A stretch of DNA of 64,000 nucleotides from Akebia trifoliata. Its lineage: Eukaryota > Streptophyta > Magnoliopsida > Ranunculales > Lardizabalaceae. Where the stretch lies: NCBI GenBank assembly GCA_017979445.1, contig CM030706.1, forward strand, positions 9,100,967 through 9,164,966, read 5' to 3'. The notes below the pieces were generated by a model. It did not search any database. It was given only the letters and a program-made list of their open reading frames with translations, and was not told the origin of the DNA. A program made the position numbers and the translations under genes. This document shows, one piece after another, positions 36,135-47,529 of the stretch. Within the stretch, counting starts at the first letter, position 1. Each line of letters begins with the position of its first letter.

Positions 36135-37861
36135 TGAAAGCGCTCTCGATCCGCGGGGTGCCCGGATCCACTTTTGACCCTTGAGGTTTGGGAGTCGCCA
36201 CCTAGTTATTTCGGTCTAGGAACCGACTACTGACTATAAACGGATAAAAAAACTAATCTACTACTGAAAAACTAAATCCGGGGATCACATTACGGGGTTG
36301 GAAGGTGTTAGGCACCAACTTCGCCTGGCCAATGCCGGTCTCTACTTATCCCAAATAAGACTACATTGCTAATGATAAAACCTAGACAAAAAAATAACAG
36401 AAATTTTACCTTCGATACGCAAAGGTTCTATTCCCTCAGATCTAATGAAACTGCTCCTTATACCGTACTCCTTGCTTCGTTCTGTCTCCGGATCTGATTT
36501 CTGATCTCCGAGGCAAGGTATCTTTTTCTTAGATCTGGATTCTTTATGGATTTTGAGATATTTTTGAAGGATTTCTAGGTATTTTTCAAGCTAAAATTGA
36601 AGTATGGGTGTTAGGTAAGGAGTTGGGGCTTCAAAATTAGGGTTTTGGGAATATTGTGGAGGCTTCTTGACCTACTTTTCCTAGGGTTTTTCCTTTGATA
36701 CGAAAATAAGGTGTGGAGGCTCCTATTTATAAAGTTTTTTAGAAGAATTAGGGTTTGATTAGGGTTTCTTTTAGGATTTTAATTAGGGTTTTGACTTTAG
36801 TCTTATGAGATTGACTTAGTTTTTAGGGTTTTAATTTAGAATTTTGACTTTAGCCTTATGAGATTGACTTGATTAGTTTAGATTAGGTTTTTGATTTAGG
36901 GTTTTGACTTTAGTCTTATGAGATTGACTTGATTAGTTTAGATTAGGGTTTTGACTTTAGTCTTATGAGATCGACTTTAATACTTTGACTTTAGTCTTTC
37001 TTGGTTGACTTTTAATATCTTGACTTTAGCCTTACTTGATTGACTTTAAAATTGACTTTAGTCTTACTTGATTGACTTTAATTTTTGGAGAACCCTTTTT
37101 TATTATATCTTTAATTCTTTGAGCCCCCAGATGGAGGGGTCCTCGAATAAATATCCTAACAATCATCAATAATTTTGCCTGAAGCCTGATTGATCGATTT
37201 TTTAGTTCAAAATTTTAAATTAATTTTATTAATGTTTCACTTTACATTATTTAATGGTTTATTTATTAATTTTGAAATTTTTAATTATTAAAATTATAAA
37301 ATTATCGTTTTGCCCTCGGAGAGGATTTTTTACGTTTTAAGTTCGTATTTCAATGTTTCAGGATGTTTTGGAATTAATTTTTCATAAGGAATTCGATGGG
37401 AATGTTGGTTTTTGTCATTTATGAAGTTTTTTATATGAAATGGTCGTGAACTTTATGAGGGGCATTTTCATAATTTTATCGAATCCTGTGAAAATTGGCG
37501 AAATGATTTATTTGGTTTCGATTTGTTATTTTATGTGTTTGAATGAGTTTTTCTAATCGTAACGTTGGCTCTAGGGTTGTTTTGATGTTAGGGGTATTTT
37601 GGTAATTTGGTCATTTTTAGTGATTTTTATCGTGAAGCTTCTTTTTGGTCTGTAAGATGATGATTTCTATGTGTTCTGAGGTTGTATTTTTCTAGCGTAG
37701 TGTGGTTTCTAAGTTTTGTCAGTTCGAGATATCTCATCCGAATTTCTGAAACATATCTAGTAACAAAATAAAACATTGGAATAAACATACATCATTGGGA
37801 ACCGTTATGATCGGGTTGACAAGTTGATTAATTAGGCAAGTCCAAAAATGGGGTGTCTACA
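36135..37861 (-). mobile_element. Solo LTR with GAGAC duplication
   Basis: On the minus strand it begins TGTAGACACCCCATTTTTGG and ends GAGAGCGCTTTCA. It is flanked by GAGAC at 36130-36134 and 37862-37866. It is exactly 1727 bp, like 33220-34946, but in inverted orientation and clearly diverged. The intact 5-bp duplication with no internal region shows it arose by LTR-LTR recombination. It contains a run of GACTTTAGTCTTATGAGATTG repeats near 36780-37080. Confidence 0.92.
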
Positions 37862-37866
37862 GAGAC

Positions 37867-39281
37867 TAGCACATCAGGTAGTCAAATCTTGAGGAAAGGA
37901 CCCTTACCATTTCCCAACAACTCGATTGTAACACGTGCTCATTTTTTGACGGAAAAAGTTGAAGAAGTGGAACTATAGCTTAAAGCGACTGAACTGTGGC
38001 AGCAAAATGAACAAGAAGAGGGTTCAAGCCCGAATGAAACCTAGTCAATTGCGCTGGAGACTCTTGAGGCTCAAAACAAGAGACTCCAAATCATTCTCAT
38101 GCATGCAGGGTCTCTTCCTTCTCCAATGGTGAGCCATAACCAAACATTTATCTCTATGTGCTTCTTAAAAAGTCTTTATCAGAATTAAAATAACGTTATT
38201 TTGTATGGTAGTCGTTGGCAATGGCGATCATTTCCCATATGCATATGTCCGAACTAATCACAGGCCAAGCATCATCTTTAGTAAGTCGATCAAAACCCCT
38301 TCTCGTTATCCTTAAATTATACCATCATTCTAATGGATATTCATTGTCTTGTTCTGTAGCCTACTCCAACTCTGGCAAACAATCTTCCCATCTTGGTCTA
38401 TTTGACTTCAGCTTCACTCATGTCTAACCCATTTTTCAAGGGCATCCGCAATGTCAGCTTACATTTTCAAGATTTGATCTACAATAGACTTCTTGATGAT
38501 AAGGCCACCCTTGGGTTCGGGATGGTCTTTAGAGATAGATTTCCTATATTTTTCCTCAAAAATTGATCGTGCTGGAGAAGATGAACCTTGAGGCAAGAGA
38601 CATGATTTACTTTCAGAAGGCTAAGCTCTTGAGGTTCATGAAGTTGTTCATTTAGCTCTTCCATGTCCAAAAGATCACGATGGAAAATGCGGAGTCCTAC
38701 ATATCTGAAATCAAGGATCTACAGAAGTTCGACCTATAGTGCACTATCCTGCACATTCCATTAAGCTTCAGGCTAGGACTATTGGGAAAAAGGGTTGAGA
38801 AGGGGATATAGATGCAAACTTTAAAGGCTTTTATGAGATATGTAAAAGAAAAACATGAGAGCTTCGATTGGGTGGTGCAATTGGAATTGGATGGTTTGGA
38901 GGATCAGAATTTGGCTTTAAATATGGATATGGGTACGATAAATGAAGATCTGAGCTTGATTGTGTCGGAGATGGAGACCCTGGAGAATGAAGAAAGTAGT
39001 TAAAAGATGAAATTATTTGCATCTACAAACAATTGGATGATATTGATGATGCAAAAAAACAATTGAGTACGGTGGAAGATGATGCACTAGCTAAAATTGA
39101 TGAGCTGAGATTGAAAATGGCGGAAATGACAAACAAACACGTGAAGGTTGAGCAAATAAGACTAGATAGTCAAGATAGGATAAAGGAAGTGGAGCAAAAA
39201 GTGAACTGGGAAACTGAAGCTCTTATGTCTTTTAACAAGTTCAATCATGATCTTAACGAACTTGGCCTCACCTCAATGTAA
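37867..39281 (+). pseudogene. Decayed coiled-coil reading frame
   Basis: Near 37867-38100 the plus strand reads through with few stops (PFPNNSIVTRAHFLTEKVEE, LEAQNKRLQIILMHAG). After a gap there are two near-adjacent open frames: 38812-39003 (KHESFDWVVQLELDGLEDQN..) and 39033-39281 (DDIDDAKKQLSTVEDDALAK..IKEVEQKV). Both have heptad-like Leu/Ile/Val spacing and high Glu/Lys, so they would form coiled coils. I cannot name the family. It may be the C-terminal part of the PMD-like gene to the left, separated by transposon insertions, or part of an uncharacterised transposon gene. Confidence 0.35.
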
Positions 39282-39769
39282 ACCAGATGCACTTGTTGTT
39301 TGTGTTGTTTGTCACAACCTTCATGTAACTCTAATTTTTGAAATTAATGCCAAATACTTGATTGTGTTGCCCACACTTTTTTTGCTCGTACGACCCACTA
39401 TTGTCTGTCATGGAACATAACCCATTCTAGTCTTTTGTAGAAAATTGAATTTGGGTAAGTCATAACAATAATGAAAGTGTGCTTAAAATATGATATTAAC
39501 AAAGACAAGAAAAAAAATTGAATTCCACACTCATGTAACAAACAACGAATTAACAATAAAAGTATTTCAACCATTTGTCATTTATTGACTCACACACTAT
39601 GTCACCATGATAGTCAATCAAGAATATCAAAAAATTATTCACATCCATGCTAGTCAAGATTCGAAATTCAATTATCTATTGAAAAATTCACACATACACA
39701 AACCATTTTTGTTTTTCATGAAAAATCCCCAATTGGGGCGCACACATGTATTTTTTTAAGAAGGATACT
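39282..39769. other. Unassigned non-coding stretch
   Basis: AT-rich sequence with no supported gene or element. The first part could be a 3' flank of the preceding reading frame. Confidence 0.4.
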
Positions 39770-40000
39770 TCCAGTAATGCTGGACCATTATGGGTATCAT
39801 GAATTTGATGAAAATGCATATAGTATTGCTGGATCATTTAAGGCACTTGAACATTGAGGGGTGCCTCAGAGTTCTAATCCTCCATTGGCAAATAACATTT
39901 TGAATGCCTTTAGCATTGCTTGACCATTTTTGGCACTTGAACATTGAAAGGTGCCTCAGGGTTCTAATCCTTCCTTGGTAGATAAAATTTTGAGTACTCC
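39770..40000. repeat. 90-bp tandem repeat, interrupted array
   Basis: GCACTTGAACATTGA followed by GGTGCCTCAG and GTTCTAATCC occurs at 39843 and 39933, exactly 90 bp apart; a weaker unit precedes them. A third good copy lies at 41208 (to about 41270), on the far side of a 1.2-kb segment containing plastid-like DNA. The minus-strand open frame here is simply the repeat read in reverse. Confidence 0.8.
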
Positions 40001-40449
40001 CTAACCTTAAATTAAATATATAAAAAACCAACGAGTCACACTAAGCATAGCATTAAGCTAGCCTGTCTTTTTCCCTTATTTCCATATTTAAGAAAGCTAC
40101 TATAAGGTTATAGAAGTGCACATTGCTTCCACCCAGATCGTTAAATGACTTAACTAACTAGAATAGTGATAGATAATTATGTTAAGCAGAAGAAATTTTA
40201 GCCATTTGCATCAAGCTCAAACTTCCTTCTTGAATGTGGGCTCCCCCAAAAGTCAGCATTCTTGTGGCACTACTGATTGGGAAAAACGGTGCCTTCCAAG
40301 GTGTGAAGTGGGAGGGTTAATCCTACCCTCTTTCCCATGCATTTCTTATGGCTTTTGGGTATGCCACATCGCATTCCAAATTATTTTCATATATTTTGTA
40401 TCATTTTTGTGGCCTTTGTTTCAAGCATTACCGCACGCTTTTCTAATGT

Positions 40450-40530
40450 AAAGCTAATCAAATTGTTTATGCTCCAAGAATAGAAGACTTTATAAGTTGT
40501 AAAAGGTGTGAATCTGCTTGCCCAACATAT
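40450..40530 (+). other. psaC: Nuclear insert of plastid psaC (fragment)
   Basis: The sequence translates as [19 protein letters not shown], against the conserved second iron-sulfur cluster motif of plastid PsaC (CxxCxxxCP, here with the first Cys changed). The bases before it (AAAGCTAATCAAATTGTTTA) also follow the plastid gene. Similarity stops after CCAACATAT. It covers about 80 bp of the 246-bp gene. It is a non-functional nuclear copy of plastid DNA (NUPT). Confidence 0.7.
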
Positions 40531-40598
40531 CATCTAATTTGATTGAGCGGATGATTCGTTCCCCCAACAGCACCAACCCGAGTCTGGGAGAGAGAGAG

Positions 40599-40668
40599 TT
40601 TTGAAAGAACTTATTGTCAACTTCTTTCAGATATAAATCTATCTGATTCAAAAGGAAATAACTTGCAA
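40599..40668 (+). other. ycf2: Nuclear insert of plastid ycf2 (fragment)
   Basis: TTTTGAAAGAACTTATTGTC and the following bases translate as FERTYCQLLSDINLSDSKG, very close to an internal segment of plastid Ycf2. It lies about 70 bp after the psaC fragment, although these genes are far apart in plastid genomes, so the insert is a rearranged composite. The following 300 bp (to about 40960) may also be organellar, but I could not assign them. Confidence 0.7.
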
Positions 40669-41270
40669 GAGAAAGATAATTGTGCCTACTACTCGGACTT
40701 AGGTGGTCCAAACGAATGAGAACAAAGAACTGCTATTCGAGCAAAAGCAGACGTATATGGAACAAGCAGAAAACGGAGTGGTTTTTTCCACCAAAACTTT
40801 TTTTTTATGCGTATGGAAATCACTCAATTTTTTCTTCATACTAGTAACAAGTCTACTAAGTATGGATTCATCACATATATCAGAACAGTTCAGAATACAG
40901 AATTCATCTTTTTGGGTCCAATATTTTGAATTAATATGTTAGATATAGCTGGATCATATCTTATAAATTACTTCTCTTTTATTTTGTCAATTGATGTTTC
41001 TTTTCATCCTTTCTTTTGCTCTTTGATAATCAAACGATTTGATCTCTTATAACTATAACCATCCAATTTCTCTCTTTTTTTGCCACTACCAATGTAAGAG
41101 GACCAAGTGAGAGCAGTCGATCGAGTTGATGAGAAAGAGAGAGGGTCCATAGGAGATGAAACTTTCAACCTTCTTTTTTTATATTGGAACACGTTGGACC
41201 ATTCTAAGCACTTGAACATTGAAAGGTGCATCAGGGTTCTAATATTTCCTCGACAAATAACATTTATAAC

Positions 41271-41940
41271 TTATAATATATTATAATATTATACTATATA
41301 ATATAGTAATATAATAATATAGAATACATAATATAATATTATATAAGAATATTTATATTTATTTTAATTATACCTTAGCCCTTTAATATTTTAATAATTT
41401 TAAATTAATCCCTCTTATATAAATATTACATTTAAACCAATTTTATAAAAATAATAATTAAATAATATTAGTTTTATCCATATATTTTTCTTTTCTCGGT
41501 TATGTTTGTTACATTAGACCAATTTGAACTGTGTATCTCGGATTTAAAAAAAAAAATTCATCTATTTTCCTCTATTGACCAAGATACCCTTTACGCCCTA
41601 AGTTTTTTTTGATAAAATTAATATTTTTATAACTTATCATATTAAACTTGGATTTAAGCATATTGACAATTTAAACTATATTTTTCGATGCTTTTGAACC
41701 CAATGATAATGTCCATTTGACCAAAAGAGCTTCTTATACAATTTTAAGTTTTATCTACTTCGACTAAATGTTATAATTCTTCGATCATAATCATGATAAG
41801 GTTTCCTGAATTGTACATTTCATTTAGAAAATTCTCCTTCTAGAAATCGTTATTTTAGATCGATAATATCACGATTTATTTTTAATATATTTTTTTTAAA
41901 CTTAATAGGAAAATAGGTTAATATAGTTGACTTAATTCCT
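41271..41940. other. Very AT-rich non-coding stretch
   Basis: 41271-41345 is almost pure A/T (TAATATTATA-like). The rest shows no gene or element. Confidence 0.5.
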
Positions 41941-41949
41941 CTATATACA

Positions 41950-43956
41950 TAATAAATTTCATGGCGTTACATAATCGATCTACCAAGACTTAGGTAAGGG
42001 ATTCATTTATAAAAAAGGGAAAGGTGTTAAGCACCTCCTATTTCTTCACCTTAGGTAGTAACCTTAAAACATGTTCATTTAAAAAAAAATTAATAAAAAA
42101 AATCGAAAGACTTTACTTTGTAACCTCGAGTGTGAGGGAGTCCAATCTTGACCGAGGTCATGAGAATTTTTTTATTGAGAATTGAATCATATTCACGTCT
42201 TGCCTTAAAATCACCAAATTTTGAAAAGTGTAGGCTTTTGTAGTCATGGGCCCAATTTTATGAAAAAATGGCCCAAATCATTGACCTTAATTTGAATTGG
42301 TGGGTGCAAATATGTGTAAGGGTAAAAAAATGAAGATTTTCTTTTCAAAATATCTTCAACCCCTACCCTTTCGACAAAGCCGAAGTCCAATCTACAGGGT
42401 GTAGGTGAAAATATCCACTACATCTTAAGGGTGTTCCAAACCAAAAATAAAGAGAGAAGGAATAAGTAAAAGAGGGAGATAGAAGGGGGAGAGGGGCACA
42501 ATTGCACTTAATTGAATTTCAATCCCATATTATTCTTGATCAATTTGTCTTCTTTGAATCTTTCTCTTTGTCTTCAAATGAGGGCTTTTGAGTCTTGATT
42601 GTTTAATGTAGGGATTTAAGGTTGAGGATTGAGTGGGTAAAAGTGTAGGGATTTGATATTGGGAGTTGAGAGGATTTTTAAAGAGAGATGAGAGAGAGTA
42701 AGAGAATTTGAGACTTGAGAGGAAAAGTTCAAGCGTGGTTTTGGTTGAGAAAGGATGAGATTTTATAGGGTTTTTGAACACCTTTTAAGGACAAAAAGGT
42801 CCCAAATTAAAGTTTAAGAAAAAATGGCATAAGATTTTAAGAGAATGGGGTTGAGGATTTGAGGTTCATAGAAGGTAAAAATGAACAAAAATAGATGGAT
42901 CTCTTTTTGACCCATTTCAATTGGTATGGGTCCAAATGAGTTGGGGTTTGCAACCTATACATTGATTGATTGCAAGTCAAGTAAAGAGAAGGTAGGGTAG
43001 TTGATTGAAAGAATGACTGAGATGATGGGGTTAAATAGTTTGATTTTGAGAGGGTGGAGGAGATGGTGACAAGTAGAAAAATGGTAAGCCTATGTAACTT
43101 TTTGGTGGGTTAGGTGAGCTGATTAAGGAAAAGGGGTGCAGTTTAGCATGGAGGTGGCTTGTGATGAGTTTTATTTTTTTGGAGAAATGACATGATTAGG
43201 TTATGACTTGGGATATGGTGGTGGTGCTGGTGGTGGTGGTGCTGGTGGTGGGGGGGGGGGTATATAATTTTTATGATGAAGTTCGAGGTGGGGGGGTATA
43301 TAATTTTTATGATGAAGTTCGATGTGACAGATTTTAGAGGATGAATGTGATAGTAGCACATGTTCATTTTATGAGAATGAACTTTTGAATCTTGTTGGAC
43401 CTTGACATAAGTCAATGAACCTGGATTGGGTTTGAATAATGTTGGATTTGGATTTTAGGAATGAACTTGAGTATGACTTTAGGGGTGTTCCATAGGTGTG
43501 TTGGCTTAGGTTTTGAAATAATGGACTTTTGTAGGTTGAGTTTAGAGTTTGAAATTGGGATTAGCTAGGGACTAGCAATTGGGTAGGGGTTTGATTTGGG
43601 ATTTGATTAGGTTAAGGAATTGTATCATTTGGGAATTAGACTTGAGGATTGGTTTAGGAATTGGATTGGAAATGACTTAGGAGATTGGGCTTGAATGGGC
43701 CTAGGGTCAATTTAGAAAATGCTTAGAGTGGGTATCGGCTTAGAGATGTGTGTTTGAAGAATGTATGGATGCAATGACAAAAGAAAGGCATTTTACGGGG
43801 GGGTTCATAGGCCAAATAAAGGCCTTGGCCATTTTATTAAAACATAATAGTGGATTTTCAACTATTTGGGCTTGTAGATCTTTTGTCAATTTTTGGCTTA
43901 AAATGCACTTTTATAGACTCTTTTTGAGGAGGGCCGTGTAAATTGGGCTATCTACA
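41950..43956 (-). repeat. Probable old gypsy LTR, inverted
   Basis: Read on the minus strand the right edge begins TGTAGATAGCCCAATTTACAC, like the TGTAGACACCCCATTTTTGC start of the LTR family at 33220. Near 42000-42060 the minus strand has GGTGCTTAACACCTTTCCC, like GGTGCCTAACACTTTCC of that family. The left end is not defined. It is degenerate and carries no gene: the open frames at 42530, 43143 and 43750 fall in simple or low-complexity sequence. Confidence 0.4.
43215..43326. repeat. GGT microsatellite and 36-bp duplication
   Basis: A GGTGGTGCTGGTGGT run ends in a poly-G tract at about 43248-43260. It is followed by two 36-bp copies of TATATAATTTTTATGATGAAG.. starting at 43261 and 43297, each preceded by Gs. 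Confidence 0.85.
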
Positions 43957-44155
43957 ATAATAATGAAGATAAGAATCCTATTGAAAAATTTATTATTTTT
44001 TATGTTAATTGGATTGACTATTGTGCTCTATTCTATTGAAAATTCAAACGATAAAATTCCCTTTTGGTTTTAATTATATTCCATTTTATAACCTTTAAAA
44101 TCATATCATAGTTTATATATTATTTACAACATTATGACTTTCTTGTTAAGATAAT
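43957..44155. other. Short unassigned stretch
   Basis: AT-rich spacer between the old LTR and the palindromic MITE. Nothing recognisable. Confidence 0.4.
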
Positions 44156-44161
44156 TAGTAT

Positions 44162-44399
44162 AGAGCCACGATCCCTTAACTCCAAAAAATGACTCATGAA
44201 AAAAAGAAAAAGAAAAACATGATCCAACCCTATAAATGCAAAATCCAATGGTTGAGATTTATCCTTGGGATAAGTATCTTTGAGATTTGTATTATCAAGA
44301 TACTCATAAATCTCGACCATTGGAGTTTGCGTTTAAAAGGATTGGGATCATGTGTTTTTTTCATGAGTCATTTTTAGGAGTCAACGGATCCCAACCCCC
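44162..44399. mobile_element. Palindromic MITE, TAGTAT flanks
   Basis: The 238-bp unit folds on itself. The left arm (TTAACTCC..AAAATGACTCATGAAAAAAA, CATGATCC, CCAATGGTTGAGATTTAT) is matched by the reverse complement of the right arm (TTGACTCCTAAAAATGACTC, CATGATCCCAATCC, CCAATGGTCGAGATTTAT). The sequence TAGTAT lies on both sides (44156-44161 and 44400-44405). Superfamily not clear. The two opposite-strand open frames here are the arms read both ways. Confidence 0.85.
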
Positions 44400-44461
44400 T
44401 AGTATGCTATTAGATAATTTTTATTGAATTAGCCGCTAGTAGAGTGATCTAAATTAATAAG

Positions 44462-44640
44462 AGTTGTGCTCGAGTGACCTCAAGCTGGAACCTCATAGTG
44501 CACTTCTTGAGTGAAAGTGGATATGAACTATAGATGCTTTTCACTTGTATTTCGATGAAAGCATCTACGGTTCCCATACACTTTTACGTCAAGAAGTGCG
44601 ATATGAGGTTCCAGCTTGAGGTCACTTCAACATTATTCAA
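44462..44640. mobile_element. Second palindromic MITE
   Basis: Left arm GTGACCTCAAGCTGGAACCT (44474 on) and right arm AGGTTCCAGCTTGAGGTCAC (to 44625) are exact inverted copies. The arms extend, with mismatches, to GCACTTCTTGA and to GATGCTTT at the loop. It is about 180 bp and lies only about 60 bp from the previous palindrome. No clear flanking duplication. Confidence 0.75.
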
Positions 44641-46100
44641 TTCATAAACCTTATGTATGTTGAATCACATTAAAGTTTGTCATGGGATGACACTAGGGTA
44701 CCAAACATCCACAATTGCAATTCTAATTAGCAATTTAGATTAACCTAAAAGATGATCCTTATCAATTAATTATAGATTAGGTAAGCCAATTTAATTAACC
44801 TAACCTCATAGGATTAGGATTGGAAGTCCAAAGGTAACAACTCTTAACTGAATAGGTTAAGTTAATTAGTTAAATTTAGAAGGTGATAATTTTGAACCTT
44901 CTGAGTAAATAATAGATATATCAAAGTTTCATCCAAAGGAGGAACTGATTATAGGTTTTAAAATTTATATTAAGCTATAATTCAAAGTACTAATATTAGC
45001 ATGTCTTTTATTTATTGTACTAGTTCTCGATTTATTGCATTCTCATACATCTAACCTTCCAATTCTTATGGGATCACATTATTTTGAATGGTATGAACAA
45101 AGTGCAATTCACATTGGGTGTTTTTGGATCTCAACTATGAACTCTTGGTAAAGAAACTTACTAATTTCATGGCAAAAGAAATATCGTGCATACTTGGGAG
45201 AGGCTGAATAGGTCCAGTTTGATGTTTTTAAGGATGATCGTAGCTAATAACATCAAGATTTCCTTATCACAGTCCGACATTGCATTGGAGTACTTGAGAG
45301 CCATGGAAGATCGTTTCAAATATGTCCAACATAATAATTACTTTTACATTTGAGAGTTTGGTGTGAGTTCATTAGCTGTCCCTTCTCAAAACATGGGATC
45401 AAGCTAATTTTTTTCGAACTATTTTTGTTAAATGACTCTAAATAAGATTTCAAATCTTACTAATTTTGGTAAGAAAAGCGTTTTTCTACCATGCACATAA
45501 ACTCACCTAAGACATGTATGAAAATGCAAAACGTTGGACTGTCCAGCATGTTAAATAGGTTTTTGTAAAAAAAAATTTATAATTAATTTGTTTTAAATAA
45601 TTTTCTCATATATAAATGTATTAGAGTTTGCCCGTGTTGTAGGCACGAGCATCCTCTTTGGGATTTAATGGGTAAAAGCAGAAAGATGGTATGGTTGAAA
45701 GGGTATTATTTAAAAAGAAAAGAGGAGGGAAGATAATAAAGTTTAAGGAAAAAAGAGTAAAGATAATTGTAGTTAATGAGACACTCGTCATCTTCCTTTT
45801 TAAAAAAAAAAGGTTTTGCTTTTATCATTTATTTTAGACAATTATCATGTGGTTTTTGATTGTTATGAGAGCATTTGATTTGGATTTTAGATTATAATTC
45901 TCAATTCTGATTATGGATTATCAAAATCATATTATAGAAATTGATTTTTAGAATAAAAAATCTCGTTTTACTAACATTATTTACAACAATTATAACTATT
46001 GATTTTGTAGAAAATTAGAAATAGGTATAGATATTTCCCAACCGTTTACTGTAAATGCAGTTAAATGATTTCTCTCCCACGGGACGAGTTGACTTAAGAG
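44641..46100. other. Intergenic stretch upstream of VPS3-like gene
   Basis: No gene seen. AT-rich sequence with weak copia-like translation near 45170-45320 (for example a stretch like KDDRS..), too decayed to call. The last few hundred bases probably hold the VPS3-like promoter, but I could not identify a convincing TATA box or start site. Confidence 0.4.
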
Positions 46101-46244
46101 AGTCAACTCGGTGTCCTGGAAGACGAGATGGAGTTCCAGGTTTTTAAATCATGGTTCTGACGAGGAGACGATCAAACGTTGAGTTTGGGATTCGTTTTCT
46201 TCGAGGCTGTTTACTTCCACAAGAGACAGAGTCCCTTATTTTGG

Positions 46245-46299
46245 ACTCAGAGAGAGAGAGAGAGAGAGAGAGAGCGCTTCAATGGCCGCCTAGTATCTC
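46245..46299 (+). promoter_or_regulatory. 5' leader: GA repeat and 3-codon uORF
   Basis: A GA dinucleotide run (about 46249-46274) is followed by ATGGCCGCCTAG at 46282-46293. That is a Met-Ala-Ala-stop upstream reading frame ending 6 bases before the VPS3-like start at 46300. Longer upstream frames begin at 46151 and 46179 and run past the start in other frames. They matter only if transcription starts that far upstream, which the sequence does not show. The decayed second copy at 59690 has ATA where the uORF ATG is. Confidence 0.5.
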
Positions 46300-47454
46300 A
46301 TGGCGAAGCACGAACCAAAGGATCGCACTGTTCTAGAGCCAATAGCAGACTTCGATCTCTCGAACCCATCTCCATCTTCTACAACATCCACCACCACCTC
46401 TCCTTTCCGATCTTTAGCTATCTCTACTCTATCTGAATCCCAAACCCTAGTTTACATTGGAACTGAATCTGGAACCCTAATCTTACTCTCATTAACTCCT
46501 TCATCCCCCACAATCCCTCCTTCAGATCCAACCAATGTTAACAAAAACGGACTAAGACCCAAAAATTTCACTCTCTCTTTTACAAGATCGGTATCAATTA
46601 GTGACTGTTTGGTGGATTCGATTCATGCATTTGTGGAAATTGGTACAATTTTAATCCTTTCAGATGGATTTCTATTCTGGGTTGATCCTATCCTGTCGAA
46701 TTTGGCACGGAGGTTGAGGTTTCCGAAAGGCGTAACTTTTGTTGCTAGGAGATTATGTAGCAGTGGCACCAATTCGTCAAGTTGTTCAGAGCTGTTAAGT
46801 GAACCGAGCACTAGTCAGCGGTTTCTTCATAAATTAGGGGGAGGAATTAGAGCAAATGGTGTGAAATCAAGGGAGTTGGAATTGTCGAGGGACGATAATA
46901 ACCGTGTTGTTGCAGTTGCAGTCGGAAAAAAGTTGATTTTGATCGAGCTTCTATTACCGGGTAGGATAGATGCTGTGGCCGAGGGCATTTTCGTGATTTT
47001 GAAAGAAATTCAGGGTGTAGAGGGAGTTAAGACGATGGTTTGGATCGATGATTCCATAATTGTCGGAACTGTTAATGGGTACACATTGTTCTCTTGCGTT
47101 ACGGGACAAAGTGCTTCGATGTTTTCTCTTCCGGATACATCTTGTCAGCCATACTTGAAATCTTTGTGGAAAGACCATGAGGTGCTTTTGTTGGTTGACA
47201 ATGTGGGTATCATTGTTAATGCTCTTGGGCAGCCAATTGGTGGAAGCTTGATTCTCCGATATGCCCCAGATTCTATTGGGGAGATATCTTCGTATTTGAT
47301 AGTTGTAAGGGATGGTAGGATGGATTTGTATCACAAAAAAACTGGTTTGTGTGTTCAATCCATCTTGTTTGCGGGTCAAGGAGTTGGTTCGTGTATTGTG
47401 GCGAATGAGGAGGGTGGGAATGGAGAACTTGTAGTTGTTGCCACTCCTTCTAAG
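46300..47454 (+). CDS. VPS3: VPS3/TGFBRAP1-like CORVET subunit, exon 1
   Basis: This 385-codon first exon encodes the N-terminal half of a plant vacuolar sorting protein of the VPS3 / TGF-beta-receptor-associated-protein-1 family. It starts MAKHEPKDRTVLEPIADFDL, then a Ser/Thr-rich linker, then a citron-homology (CNH) beta-propeller-like domain from about residue 45 (RSLAISTLSES, LVYIGTESGTLILLSL) to about residue 380 (GSCIVANEEG, ELVVVATPSK). In plants VPS3 is the CORVET-specific subunit that, with the class C core and RAB5, tethers endosomes for vacuolar traffic. The exon ends TCTAAG before GTACGC, a good donor in phase 0, and joins in frame to the exon at 62963. It has no stop and no frameshift, unlike everything around it. 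VPS39 (HOPS) is the nearest alternative family, but the motif set favours VPS3. Later exons lie beyond the window. Confidence 0.85.
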
Positions 47455-47529
47455 GTACGCATTTGATATATATATATATGTAGAAGGATTCTACTTTGAG
47501 TTTCTAGACTAAGATAAACATTCAAGGAG

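Larger units (their letters stand above)
40001..41190. other. Segment splitting the 90-bp repeat
   Basis: Contains the two plastid-like fragments plus unassigned sequence (for example 40230-40440 and 40670-41160). Open frames at 40179 and 40703 lack domains I recognise. No terminal inverted repeats or duplication were found, so insertion as a unit is inferred only from the repeat copies on both sides. Confidence 0.4.

Noticed and set aside
43143..43415. Histidine-rich minus-strand frame
   Set aside because: Translation of a GGT microsatellite and poly-G tract.
46954..47379. 141-aa frame opposite the VPS3-like exon
   Set aside because: Antisense shadow of a conserved coding exon, with no domain of its own.
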